Below, in pieces: positions 1 to 7,121 of a stretch of 32,581 nt of DNA. The translations under genes were made by a program, and so were the position numbers. The stretch is taken from the NCBI GenBank assembly GCA_913031305.1, contig CAJWEF010000012.1, forward strand, positions 1-32,581, in the 5' to 3' direction. The notes beneath the pieces are model-generated. The model was given only the letters and a program-made list of their open reading frames with translations, was not told the origin of the DNA and made no database searches. The DNA comes from an uncultured Acidiferrobacteraceae bacterium. GTDB taxonomy: Bacteria; Pseudomonadota; Gammaproteobacteria; Arenicellales; UBA868. Each line of letters starts with the position of its first letter. Positions within the stretch are counted from its first letter, which is position 1.

Positions 1-90
1 CGCGGTATCTGTCACGTGACCGGCTTCCCGCAGGCCGCGGGAAACGTAGCGCGCCGCTTCGGGGTCGTCCTCTATCAGCAGGATACGCAA
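1..90 (-). CDS. Response regulator, OmpR-type receiver domain (partial, N-terminus only)
   Basis: The last 90 bases read on the minus strand give a receiver-domain start, LRILLIEDDPEAARYVSRGL, with the first beta strand and the acidic pair (EDD) that binds Mg2+ beside the phosphoacceptor site. The rest lies beyond the window edge, so the output domain is not seen; the sequence style is that of OmpR/PhoB regulators. The start is taken as TTG because the frame has no ATG or GTG between it and an upstream TGA, and the protein would then begin exactly where family members do. It follows degP in the same direction, across a hairpin. A degP-regulator-kinase order is common in proteobacteria, so an envelope-stress two-component system is likely but unproven here. 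Confidence 0.75.
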   Translation of the reverse strand, partial: MRILLIEDDPEAARYVSRGLREAGHVTDTA

Positions 91-142
91 GATAACAATT
101 TCACGGTCTGAGGAATCGGTTCAGAAATTCTAACCGAGCAGT

Positions 143-170
143 ACTGGCCGAGGGGAATCCCTCGGCCAGT
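143..170 (-). terminator. Hairpin after degP, possible terminator
   Basis: A perfect inverted repeat, CTGGCCGAGGG and CCCTCGGCCAG around a 4-base loop, lies between the degP stop and the response-regulator start. There is no T-run after it on the minus strand, so it is either a factor-dependent terminator, a 3'-end stabiliser, or a partial barrier allowing some read-through into the regulator gene. Confidence 0.5.
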
Positions 171-186
171 GACTCAAAAGGGTAGG

Positions 187-1719
187 CTAACCCACCTTGA
201 TAGCGACGTAACGTTGGTCACCGTTGCGCTCTACCAGTAGCAGAATTGCCTTGTTTTGTTCATCGGCGCGAGCGAGATCGACCTGATTGAGGACATCTTG
301 AGGTGTGCCCACTGGCTTTTCACCTACTTTCAAAATGATATCCCCTGGGCGTAGCCCCTTATGGGCCGCGGGGCTTTGCCGTGCTACGTCCTGGATCAGA
401 ACGCCATTGCCGCCATTGCCGAGTCGTTGCCGATTGGCCTCGTCGAGCATCGATAGTTTCAGGCCCAGCTTGCGGGTAGGTTCTCGCTCTTGTTGATTGA
501 CGGCCTGGCGTGAACCCTTAAGTGGCTCCAGGGTTGCCGTTACTATCATTTCCTGGCCAGATCGCCAAACCCCGAGTGACACAGGCTGGCCCGTGGGGGT
601 TCCCGCTATCAGGCGTGGCAAGTGGCGCATCCGTTTTACCGGCTCGTTATTGAGACTCACAATAACGTCGCCGGTGTGAAGATCACTGCGGCTGGCCGGG
701 CTGTCGGGACTGATGCGCGATACCAGTGCGCCATGGGGTTCGTCAAGACCGAGGCTGTGGGCGATGTCGGGTCCCACCGTCTGTATTTCGACGCCGAGCC
801 ATGCCCGTGCAACCTGTCCGCTATCACGCAACTGACTGATAACGTTCTGTGCGAGAGATGCGGGAATCGCAAAACCGATTCCAACACTGCCGCCGTTGGG
901 TGAAAAAATCACCGTGTTGACACCAATGACCTCTCCTGCATTATTGAAAAGTGGCCCTCCCGAATTACCCCGGTTGATAGAGGCATCGATCTGAATGTAA
1001 TCAACATACGGCCCGTTGTTGATGTCGCGTCCTCGTGCGGAAACGATCCCGGAGGTCGTAGTGCCTCCGAGGCCAAAGGGATTGCCAATCGCAATCACCC
1101 AATCGCCAACACGGGCGTGGTCAGAATCGCCAAATGAAACAAAAGGCAACGGCTCGTTGGCATCGATTTCCAGCAAGGCGAGGTCGGTGCGCTTGTCGCT
1201 GCCACGAACCGTGGCGGGAAAGACACGACCATCTTCCAGTATGACCTCAATCTCGTCAGCATCGCCGATAACGTGATGATTAGTGACTACAAGGCCTGCA
1301 GCATCAATAATAAACCCGGATCCCAGTGAGCGGCTCTCCATCGGGCCACGCGGCTGATTGGGCATTGCTTCGCCGAAAAACCGTTCCATGAATTCACGCA
1401 TCTGCGGTTGCCCACCAAAGCCAAATTCCTGACCACGCCGTCGTGAAAACGAGTTCTCAGAATTGTCATTGTCTGGACGTGTCGAAATATTTTGTACCGT
1501 GCGGATTGAAATATTAACGACGGCGGGTCGCACGGACTCGACCAGGTCTGCAAAACCGGAACCCGGCCCGCCTGGGGCAGTCATTACTGCGTCGGCGCTT
1601 TGTGGCAGTGCCGTGGCGGTTCGCCCTGCGTACAGTACTGCGCTGGCGGTGGCTATGGTGGCGAGGGCCACGGCTGTGACCTGGGGTGCGAGTTGTCGCA
1701 GCGTTCGTTGTTGTAGCAT
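187..1719 (-). CDS. degP: Periplasmic serine protease/chaperone, Do (DegP/HtrA/MucD) family
   Basis: This 510-aa protein degrades or refolds misfolded envelope proteins in the periplasm. An N-terminal hydrophobic stretch (about residues 13-37) is the signal peptide. The trypsin-like domain carries the catalytic triad: His149 in TNHHVIGDA, Asp179 in KRTDLALLEI and Ser253 in GNSGGPLF. Two PDZ domains follow, at about 300-385 and 410-505, with a typical PDZ turn GLRPGDIILKVG in the second. Length and two-PDZ layout match DegP/DegQ/MucD; the sequence alone does not decide which. A strong ribosome site (AGGGAGG) lies about 8 bases before the ATG. The upstream gap holds a palindrome and a repeated ATTACCG, listed separately, which may be operator sites. 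The next gene downstream is a response regulator. Confidence 0.95.
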   Translation of the reverse strand: MLQQRTLRQLAPQVTAVALATIATASAVLYAGRTATALPQSADAVMTAPGGPGSGFADLVESVRPAVVNISIRTVQNISTRPDNDNSENSFSRRRGQEFGFGGQPQMREFMERFFGEAMPNQPRGPMESRSLGSGFIIDAAGLVVTNHHVIGDADEIEVILEDGRVFPATVRGSDKRTDLALLEIDANEPLPFVSFGDSDHARVGDWVIAIGNPFGLGGTTTSGIVSARGRDINNGPYVDYIQIDASINRGNSGGPLFNNAGEVIGVNTVIFSPNGGSVGIGFAIPASLAQNVISQLRDSGQVARAWLGVEIQTVGPDIAHSLGLDEPHGALVSRISPDSPASRSDLHTGDVIVSLNNEPVKRMRHLPRLIAGTPTGQPVSLGVWRSGQEMIVTATLEPLKGSRQAVNQQEREPTRKLGLKLSMLDEANRQRLGNGGNGVLIQDVARQSPAAHKGLRPGDIILKVGEKPVGTPQDVLNQVDLARADEQNKAILLLVERNGDQRYVAIKVG

Positions 1720-1775
1720 GAGGGTACCTCCCTGAGTGTGGTTGCTAGGTTCCAGGGCACCTTAAGCGGGCCCCC

Positions 1776-1813
1776 ATTACCGCAAGCTAAACAAAGTATT
1801 ACCGTTTGGTAAT
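1776..1813. promoter_or_regulatory. Palindrome and direct repeat upstream of degP, candidate operator
   Basis: The 16-base perfect palindrome ATTACCGTTTGGTAAT ends the dapE-degP gap, and a second copy of ATTACCG lies 22 bases (two helical turns) away from its left arm. Spacing in multiples of about 11 bases is typical of OmpR-family regulator sites, and such a regulator is encoded next to degP. Binding by that regulator is inference. Confidence 0.4.
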
Positions 1814-1837
1814 GCAGTGCCACGCGTTGGAGATCAT

Positions 1838-2965
1838 TCAGGAAAGCAGGTGTTTGAGTATCTGTTGGTAGATTTGCGAAAGGTGTTCCAGATCTTCGAT
1901 ACTTACGGCTTCATCGACTTGGTGGATAGTGCGGTTAATCGGTCCCAGCTCTATAACCTGCGCTCCGGTGGGTGCGATGAAACGTCCGTCTGAGGTGCCA
2001 CCGTCAGTCGAAAGAGTCGGCTGAATGTCGACGACTTCGGCAATGGCGTTTCGAGTCGCGTTGACTAATTCCCCCGACAGGGTCTGATAGGGTAGACCCA
2101 GGGGATCCCAGTCGATGTTGAAATCCTTCGCGTGTGCTGCGCAGATTGAGTCAATGGTTTCACGAATCGACTGGGCACTGGTGTCGGGACAGTGCCGTAG
2201 ATTGAATCGGGCCTGGGCCTCGCCGGGAATAATGTTACTGGCGCCAGTACCTCCGGCGAGGTTGGAAACCTGAAAGCTGGTCGCCGCGAAGAATTCGTTA
2301 CCCTCGTCCCAGCGATATCCCGCGAGTTGGGTAATGATGTTGACCAACCGGTGCAGGGGGTTGTCGGCCAGATGCGGATAAGCCACATGGCCCTGGATGC
2401 CGCGCACCGTCAAGGTGCCCCCCAGAGATCCCCGGCGCCCGTTTTTGATGGTATCTCCAAGATGCTGCGAACTGGTGGGTTCACCGACCAGGCACCAGTC
2501 GATTGTTTCACCTCGGGCACTCAAGGTCTCGATAACGCGGACGGTGCCGTCCACCGCTGGACCTTCCTCGTCACTGGTCAGAAGTAGCGCGATCGAGCCA
2601 CTGTGATCCGGGTTTAGCTCGGTGAACCTCTGGCAGGCAGTAACCATTGCCGCCAGGCTGCCTTTCATATCGGCAGCACCACGGCCGTGGAGTGTGCCGT
2701 CAACCACTTTGCCCTCGAAAGGTGGGTAACGCCAGCTTTCTTCTGGACCCGTGGGCACCACATCGGTATGTCCGGCAAAAACGAATAGCGGTGATGCTGA
2801 GCCGCGACGCAGCCACAGATTGCGTACCGACCCGAAGTTCATGACCTCCGGCTCAAAACCATACGGTGTAAGCGCACCCGAAATCAGATCCTGGCAGCCC
2901 CCATCAGCTGGCGTCAGTGAGGGTCGGCGGATCAGCATCTGGGCGAGTTTAAGGGTCGCTGGCAT
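1838..2965 (-). CDS. dapE: Succinyl-diaminopimelate desuccinylase
   Basis: DapE removes succinate from N-succinyl-L,L-diaminopimelate in lysine and cell-wall precursor synthesis. It is an M20-family dinuclear zinc enzyme of the cytoplasm. Visible family motifs are AGHTDVVPTG (first zinc ligand and catalytic Asp), GRGAADMKGS (bridging Asp), the TSDEEGPAVDGT block with the catalytic and ligand Glu pair, and HQVDEAVSIEDL near the end with the last His ligand. The protein is 375 aa from the chosen ATG, as in other DapE proteins. The ORF track starts five codons earlier at a TTG (2980). I prefer the ATG because the residues before LIRRPSL then match the usual family length; neither start has a good ribosome site. 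It lies 67 bases after hisM in the same direction and may share its transcript. Confidence 0.93.
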   Translation of the reverse strand: MPATLKLAQMLIRRPSLTPADGGCQDLISGALTPYGFEPEVMNFGSVRNLWLRRGSASPLFVFAGHTDVVPTGPEESWRYPPFEGKVVDGTLHGRGAADMKGSLAAMVTACQRFTELNPDHSGSIALLLTSDEEGPAVDGTVRVIETLSARGETIDWCLVGEPTSSQHLGDTIKNGRRGSLGGTLTVRGIQGHVAYPHLADNPLHRLVNIITQLAGYRWDEGNEFFAATSFQVSNLAGGTGASNIIPGEAQARFNLRHCPDTSAQSIRETIDSICAAHAKDFNIDWDPLGLPYQTLSGELVNATRNAIAEVVDIQPTLSTDGGTSDGRFIAPTGAQVIELGPINRTIHQVDEAVSIEDLEHLSQIYQQILKHLLS

Positions 2966-3032
2966 CTCGGAGTCTGGCAAGTTGACGGTAAGGTAAGGGC
3001 ATACGGTTAAGGCAATATTTTTGATTTACACC

Positions 3033-3806
3033 TCAGGCATCAGCAATATCACGGGGTCGCAAGTGACCCAGCCAGTGCTTCTCCCAGAGCCTGAATCCAG
3101 TGCTGATAAAAAATACCAGCACCATGTAAAAGACCATGGCAGTGACAAAGCCTTCATAGGCCAGGTAGTAGCGGCCGTTCAGCCAGCGCCCCACGCCGAG
3201 AATGTCCTGAAGGGTAATAGTGCTGAGCACAACCGAGCTGTGCAGCATGAAGATCACCTCGTTGGAATAGGCAGGCAGGGCCCGACGGAACGCACTGGGC
3301 AATACAATTCGCCACATCATCCGGGACTGTGACATACCGCAGGCCCGGGCGGCTTCGATCTCTCCCTTGGGCGTATTTTCAATGGCACCGCGCAAAAACT
3401 CGGTGGTGTAACCAGCGGTATTGAGACTGAAGGTGATCAGTGCACACCACCAGGCGTTGGATAGGATCGGCCCCCACAGAAAGCTCTCACGAACGAAGTC
3501 AAATTGGGCAAGGCCGTAATAGACCAGATAGGTCTGAACCAGCAGTGGTGTACCACGAAAGAAATAAGTAAAGCCCCAGATAGGACCGTTGAACCATGGA
3601 GTGCGGTAAGCCCGGGCGATGGCCAGCGGCACGGCCATAACGCCCCCGATGAACAGCGATAGGATAGTGATCTCAAGAGTCAGCAGCGTGCCAAAAAAGA
3701 ATTTGTCTATATGGTCAGCCACCAGCATGAAGTCCAGTGGTGAATGGTTCTCACTGATATAAACGAGATACTCGAAGAAAGTCCGTTCTTGCTCTGCCAT
3801 TGCCAT
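3033..3806 (-). CDS. hisM: Basic amino acid ABC importer, permease (HisM/ArtM type)
   Basis: This 257-aa inner-membrane protein is one of two permease subunits of a polar/basic amino acid importer. It has about five hydrophobic segments, starting with LTLEITILSLFIGGVMAVPL. The cytoplasmic EAA loop that docks on the ATPase is EAARACGMSQSRMMWRIVLP. The long N-terminal tail before the first membrane span and the FFRGTPLLVQ motif fit the HisM side of the family. Its ATG overlaps the TAA of hisQ by one base (TAATG), so the two are translationally coupled. An alternative ATG lies two codons in. It forms a set with hisQ, the binding protein and hisP upstream. Substrate (Arg, Lys, ornithine or His) cannot be read from the permease. 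Gene symbol is by family resemblance. Confidence 0.88.
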   Translation of the reverse strand: MAMAEQERTFFEYLVYISENHSPLDFMLVADHIDKFFFGTLLTLEITILSLFIGGVMAVPLAIARAYRTPWFNGPIWGFTYFFRGTPLLVQTYLVYYGLAQFDFVRESFLWGPILSNAWWCALITFSLNTAGYTTEFLRGAIENTPKGEIEAARACGMSQSRMMWRIVLPSAFRRALPAYSNEVIFMLHSSVVLSTITLQDILGVGRWLNGRYYLAYEGFVTAMVFYMVLVFFISTGFRLWEKHWLGHLRPRDIADA

Positions 3807-4495
3807 TAAGCCCGGTCGACTCCAACGTTGTAGCGCCGGTCCAGCCAGCGAAGGCCCACGTCCGAGCAGGCGGTAAGAATGAGGTAGATGATCAATACCG
3901 CGAACATGAAGGAGAAAGGTTCGCGCACGGAACGTCCAGCGGTAGATGCGTTCCAGACAAGATCATGCAGGCCGATCACGGAAACCAGTGCTGTGGCCTT
4001 AATCAGCACCAGCCAGTTGTTGGTAAAAGAGGGCAGGGCATGGCGTACCATCTGCGGCCAGGTGATGCGTCGGAAAATCAACAGTGGCGTCATGCCGCAG
4101 GAGATGCCGGCTTCGATCTGACCGCGGGGTATTGCGAGGATCGCGCCACGGAAGGTCTCAGTCATGTAGGCCCCGAAGACAAAGCCGATAGACCAGACGC
4201 CAGCGATAAACTGGTTGATCTCGACATAATCCCACCAGCCTGTTGCGCCGCCCAGATCATTGACAACCTGCTGTCCGCCGTAAAACAGCAGCATCATCAG
4301 CACCAGGTCCGGCACCCCACGTACCAGTGTGGTGTAAATGTTGGCGGTACGCCGGAATATTGGGTTAACAGCGAGCTTGGCCGAAGCGCCAATGAGGCCG
4401 AGAAACACAGAGAGCGTCAGCGAGGCCAGCGCCAACTGTACCGTTACGGCTGCGCCAGACAACAGCAGGTTGCGGTACTCCCAGACGGAATCCAT
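3806..4495 (-). CDS. hisQ: Basic amino acid ABC importer, permease (HisQ/ArtQ type)
   Basis: This is a 229-aa permease partner of HisM in the inner membrane. The first membrane span (LLSGAAVTVQLALASLTLSVFLG) follows a very short N-terminus, as in HisQ. The motif LVRGVPDLVLMMLLFYG and the EAA loop EAGISCGMTPLLIFRRITWP are both present. It begins a short distance after a strong terminator-like hairpin that separates it from the binding-protein gene, so its expression should be lower than that of the binding protein. I see no clear ribosome site before its ATG. The stop overlaps the hisM start. Confidence 0.88.
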   Translation of the reverse strand: MDSVWEYRNLLLSGAAVTVQLALASLTLSVFLGLIGASAKLAVNPIFRRTANIYTTLVRGVPDLVLMMLLFYGGQQVVNDLGGATGWWDYVEINQFIAGVWSIGFVFGAYMTETFRGAILAIPRGQIEAGISCGMTPLLIFRRITWPQMVRHALPSFTNNWLVLIKATALVSVIGLHDLVWNASTAGRSVREPFSFMFAVLIIYLILTACSDVGLRWLDRRYNVGVDRA

Positions 4496-4505
4496 TTTTG
4501 GATTG

Positions 4506-4537
4506 AAAAATGAACGGGCCCGCTGGGGGCCCGTTCA
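4506..4537 (-). terminator. Intra-operon intrinsic terminator between binding protein and permeases
   Basis: On the minus strand a perfect 11-bp stem (TGAACGGGCCC / GGGCCCGTTCA, 5-base loop) is followed at once by five T. This is a textbook intrinsic terminator placed right after the binding-protein stop and just before hisQ. Partial read-through would give more binding protein than permease, as known for other ABC importer operons. Confidence 0.85.
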
Positions 4538-4563
4538 GATCGGATGAGGGTTAGTAGATCAAC

Positions 4564-5340
4564 TCAACCACCGTAAATATCAACCGCGAAGTAAGCGTCG
4601 TTCATCGCTTTGTAGGTGCCATCAGCCCGTATATCCAGGATGATCTGGCTAAGCGCATCACGCAGTGCGGAGTCTTGCTTACGAACTGCAAAACCTGCCC
4701 CTACTCCTTGGCACTCAACGTCGTCAATGGCATCGCCCAGAAAATCAAAACCCTTGCCTGCATCCAGAGCCAGGAAACCCTCGTATGCCTGAAGTGAGTC
4801 AGACAACTGGGCGTCGAGTCGGCCTGATGCCAGATCCTGCCAGACTTCTTCTTGTGTTCCATATAGGACCAGCTCGGCTCCAGGATAAAGCTTTTCAGCA
4901 GAACACTGGTGAGTTGTTGCCCGCTGTACGCCCAGGCGTTTCCCTTTGAGACCGTCAGCGGTGCCTTCAAACCCTGGGTTCGCCTTGGAGACCAACTTAG
5001 CCGGGGTGTTGTAGTACTTGATGGTGAAATCGATCTTCTTTTTTCGTTCCTCGGTAATCGACATGGAGGCAATAATCGTATCGAACTTTTTTGCCAGCAG
5101 GGCGGGAATCATCCCATCCCATTCCTGCTCAACCAGTACGCACTCTCGATTAAGTCTTTTGCAGACTTCTATTGCGAAATCAATGTCAAAGCCTTTCAAC
5201 GAGCCGTCAGCCTCTTTCCAAGAGAACGGTGGGTAGGCGCCTTCAACGCCAACCCGCAACGGGTCACCGGCGCTGGCAATGCCGCTTGCCAGCGCCAGCA
5301 CGCCAGCCAGCCCCAGTGCTGTTAGTTTTTTCTTGATCAT
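4564..5340 (-). CDS. Periplasmic basic amino acid binding protein (ArgT/HisJ family)
   Basis: This 258-aa secreted protein captures a cationic amino acid for the HisQMP importer. The signal peptide covers residues 1-24, with a cleavage site after ASA. The mature start LRVGVEGAYPPFSWKEADG is the classical solute-binding family 3 opening, and GFDIDFAIEVCKRLNRECV gives the Asp that ligates the substrate amino group. MIPALLAKKFDTIIASMSIT is the second family block and the AFAVRK-like end is kept (GAGFAVRKQD). A Cys pair in ECVL and a Cys in HQCSAEKL resemble the lysine/arginine/ornithine-binding subgroup. A purine-rich ribosome site (AAGGGAGAAGAGAG) precedes the ATG. It lies 77 bases after hisP. 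Whether it prefers Lys/Arg/ornithine or His is not decided. Confidence 0.9.
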   Translation of the reverse strand: MIKKKLTALGLAGVLALASGIASAGDPLRVGVEGAYPPFSWKEADGSLKGFDIDFAIEVCKRLNRECVLVEQEWDGMIPALLAKKFDTIIASMSITEERKKKIDFTIKYYNTPAKLVSKANPGFEGTADGLKGKRLGVQRATTHQCSAEKLYPGAELVLYGTQEEVWQDLASGRLDAQLSDSLQAYEGFLALDAGKGFDFLGDAIDDVECQGVGAGFAVRKQDSALRDALSQIILDIRADGTYKAMNDAYFAVDIYGG

Positions 5341-5417
5341 CTCTCTTCTCCCTTTAGTTGTTGGAAATTCCAGTGTGGTAATGGTACACCGAGCCGCTGT
5401 TTCGTGTCTGTCTCCGG

Positions 5418-6203
5418 CTAATGTAGTGTGTTCGACAGAAATTGGCGAAAACGCGCCGATTCTGGGTTGCCAAACATATCGGCCGGGATCCCTTCAGATT
5501 CAATCGCTCCCTCATGCAGGAAAATTACCTTGTTCGATACATCGCGGGCAAAACCGATTTCATGAGTCACTACGATCATGGTTCGTCCCTCGTCCGCCAG
5601 GGCCCGCATCACTTTGAGGACTTCACCTACCAGTTCCGGGTCGAGCGCGGAGGTTGGTTCGTCAAAGAGCATTAAATCGGGCTCCATGGCTAAAGCCCGG
5701 GCGATCGCGGTGCGCTGCTGCTGACCACCAGAGATATGAGCTGGATAGTAATCCTGGCGGTCGTACATGCCTACTTTGTCCAGCGTTGCCTGGGCGCGGT
5801 CGAGGGCGTCTGGCTTTGGCATCTTTAGCACGTGTATCAGTGCCTCAGTGACGTTCTCCAGCACGGTCATGTGTGACCACAAATTGAAACTTTGAAAGAC
5901 CATGCCCAGGCGCGCACGTAACCGAATCACCTGAGCCATGTCACTAGGCATGGGTCGCCCGGATTTATCGGTAGTCATACCGATAGTCTCACCGTGTACC
6001 GTGATGTTACCGCTATCGGGCGTTTCCAGAAGATTAATGCAGCGCAAAAAAGTGCTCTTTCCAGAGCCGGATGCTCCCAGCATTGAGATCACATCACCAA
6101 TAGATGCATCAAGGTGCACCCCTTTGAGCACTTCAACAGCGCCAAAGCGCTTGTGCAGATCTTCGACCTTAAGCGCCAGGATAGGCTGCGAGGATTGGAT
6201 CAT
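5418..6203 (-). CDS. hisP: Basic amino acid ABC importer, ATPase (HisP type)
   Basis: This 261-aa cytoplasmic ATPase powers the HisQM importer. Motifs in order are Walker A GASGSGKST, Q-loop VFQSFNLWSHMTV, signature SGGQQQRTAIARAL, Walker B LMLFDEPTSALD and the switch His in VVTHEIGFA. The ORF track begins at 6374, but that extra 57-residue leader runs back through the end of the potC-like gene and has no family likeness. The ATG at 6203 gives the family start (ALKVEDLHKRFG about nine residues in). No strong ribosome site is visible at that ATG. It starts 29 bases after the potC stop, which may place both transport systems on one transcript. Confidence 0.92.
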   Translation of the reverse strand: MIQSSQPILALKVEDLHKRFGAVEVLKGVHLDASIGDVISMLGASGSGKSTFLRCINLLETPDSGNITVHGETIGMTTDKSGRPMPSDMAQVIRLRARLGMVFQSFNLWSHMTVLENVTEALIHVLKMPKPDALDRAQATLDKVGMYDRQDYYPAHISGGQQQRTAIARALAMEPDLMLFDEPTSALDPELVGEVLKVMRALADEGRTMIVVTHEIGFARDVSNKVIFLHEGAIESEGIPADMFGNPESARFRQFLSNTLH

Positions 6204-6232
6204 GTGCTTGCTGGGAGATTTTGCCGGGGAAT

Positions 6233-7117
6233 TTAAGCCGGGCGTATGCCCCGCAGTCGCTCGCTGCGACGGCGCAGCAGTTCGACTACGGTCAGTAGAC
6301 AGATTGATAGAATGACCAGTATTGTCGCCACAGAAAGGATAGTTGGGCTGATTTCCTGACGGATCCCCGACCACATCTGCCGCGGCAGCGTAATCTGATC
6401 GGGCCCACCGATAAAGAGCACGATAACGACTTCATCAAAAGAGGTGATGAAGGCGAACAGGGCCCCGGAAATGACGCCTGGCAGAATCAGGGGCATCTGC
6501 ACTTTGAAAAAATTGCGTACAGGCCCGCCGCCCAAACTTGCCGCGGCCCGGGTGAGGCTGGCATCAAATCCGACCAGGGTCGCTGTAACCGTGATTACGA
6601 CAAACGGAAGGCCCAGAATGGTATGTGCAAGTATCAACCCGGCGTATGTGGATACCAGGTTGAGCTTGGCAAAGAAAAAGAACATGCCCGACGCGGTGAT
6701 GATCAGCGGCACGATGAGTGGCGAGATCATGATGGCCATGATCAGTTTGCGAAACGGCATGATTGGCCGGCTAAGCCCAAGGGCTGCGAATATGCCCAGT
6801 GTGGTCGCCAGCGCCGTCGCGATAACACCGATAAACAGGCTGTTCTTGGCGCCTGTTTTCCAGTTATCGCTGCAGACTGTGGTGATCCCGGGGTCCGAAC
6901 AATCGCCCATCATCATCCGATACCAGCGCAGGGAGAAAGCCTCGGGGTCCAGCCGCAGCATCTCCGGAGTAAACTGGAGAAAAGGCGAGACGCTAAAAGA
7001 GATTGGAATCACGGCAATCAGCGGCATCACCAGAAAGAACAGCACCAAGGCGCAGATCGTGAGGTAAATATAGTGCCACAGGCGCTGGGCCGGGGTTGCA
7101 TAGGCAGGAAGCGCCAT
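6233..7117 (-). CDS. potC: Polyamine-type ABC importer, permease (PotC/PotI family)
   Basis: This is a 294-aa inner-membrane permease with about six hydrophobic segments, the first being IYLTICALVLFFLVMPLIAV. The family loop is present as DASLTRAAASLGGGPVRNFF followed by KVQMPLILPGV. The motif FITSFDEVVIVLFIGGP is typical of PotC/PotI proteins, which carry spermidine or putrescine. A hydrophilic insert with two Cys (about residues 72-86, GDCSDPGITTVCSD) lies between spans 1 and 2 and would face the periplasm. It begins four bases after the partner permease stop. Symbol is by family; the true substrate may be another polyamine or an amine-like compound. Confidence 0.87.
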   Translation of the reverse strand: MALPAYATPAQRLWHYIYLTICALVLFFLVMPLIAVIPISFSVSPFLQFTPEMLRLDPEAFSLRWYRMMMGDCSDPGITTVCSDNWKTGAKNSLFIGVIATALATTLGIFAALGLSRPIMPFRKLIMAIMISPLIVPLIITASGMFFFFAKLNLVSTYAGLILAHTILGLPFVVITVTATLVGFDASLTRAAASLGGGPVRNFFKVQMPLILPGVISGALFAFITSFDEVVIVLFIGGPDQITLPRQMWSGIRQEISPTILSVATILVILSICLLTVVELLRRRSERLRGIRPA

Positions 7118-7121
7118 CGTC

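Noticed and set aside
1720-1775. SigmaE-type promoter for degP (GGAAC then TCAGG on the minus strand)
   Set aside because: GGAAC is present but the -10 part does not fit the TCTGA pattern well, so it was not called.
3800-4513. 237-codon plus-strand ORF opposite hisQ
   Set aside because: It is the reverse of a clear permease gene, is rich in His/Gln/Asp without any domain pattern, and has no ribosome site.
6204-6374. Long upstream start for hisP in the ORF track
   Set aside because: It runs into potC and adds 57 residues with no likeness to amino acid importer ATPases.
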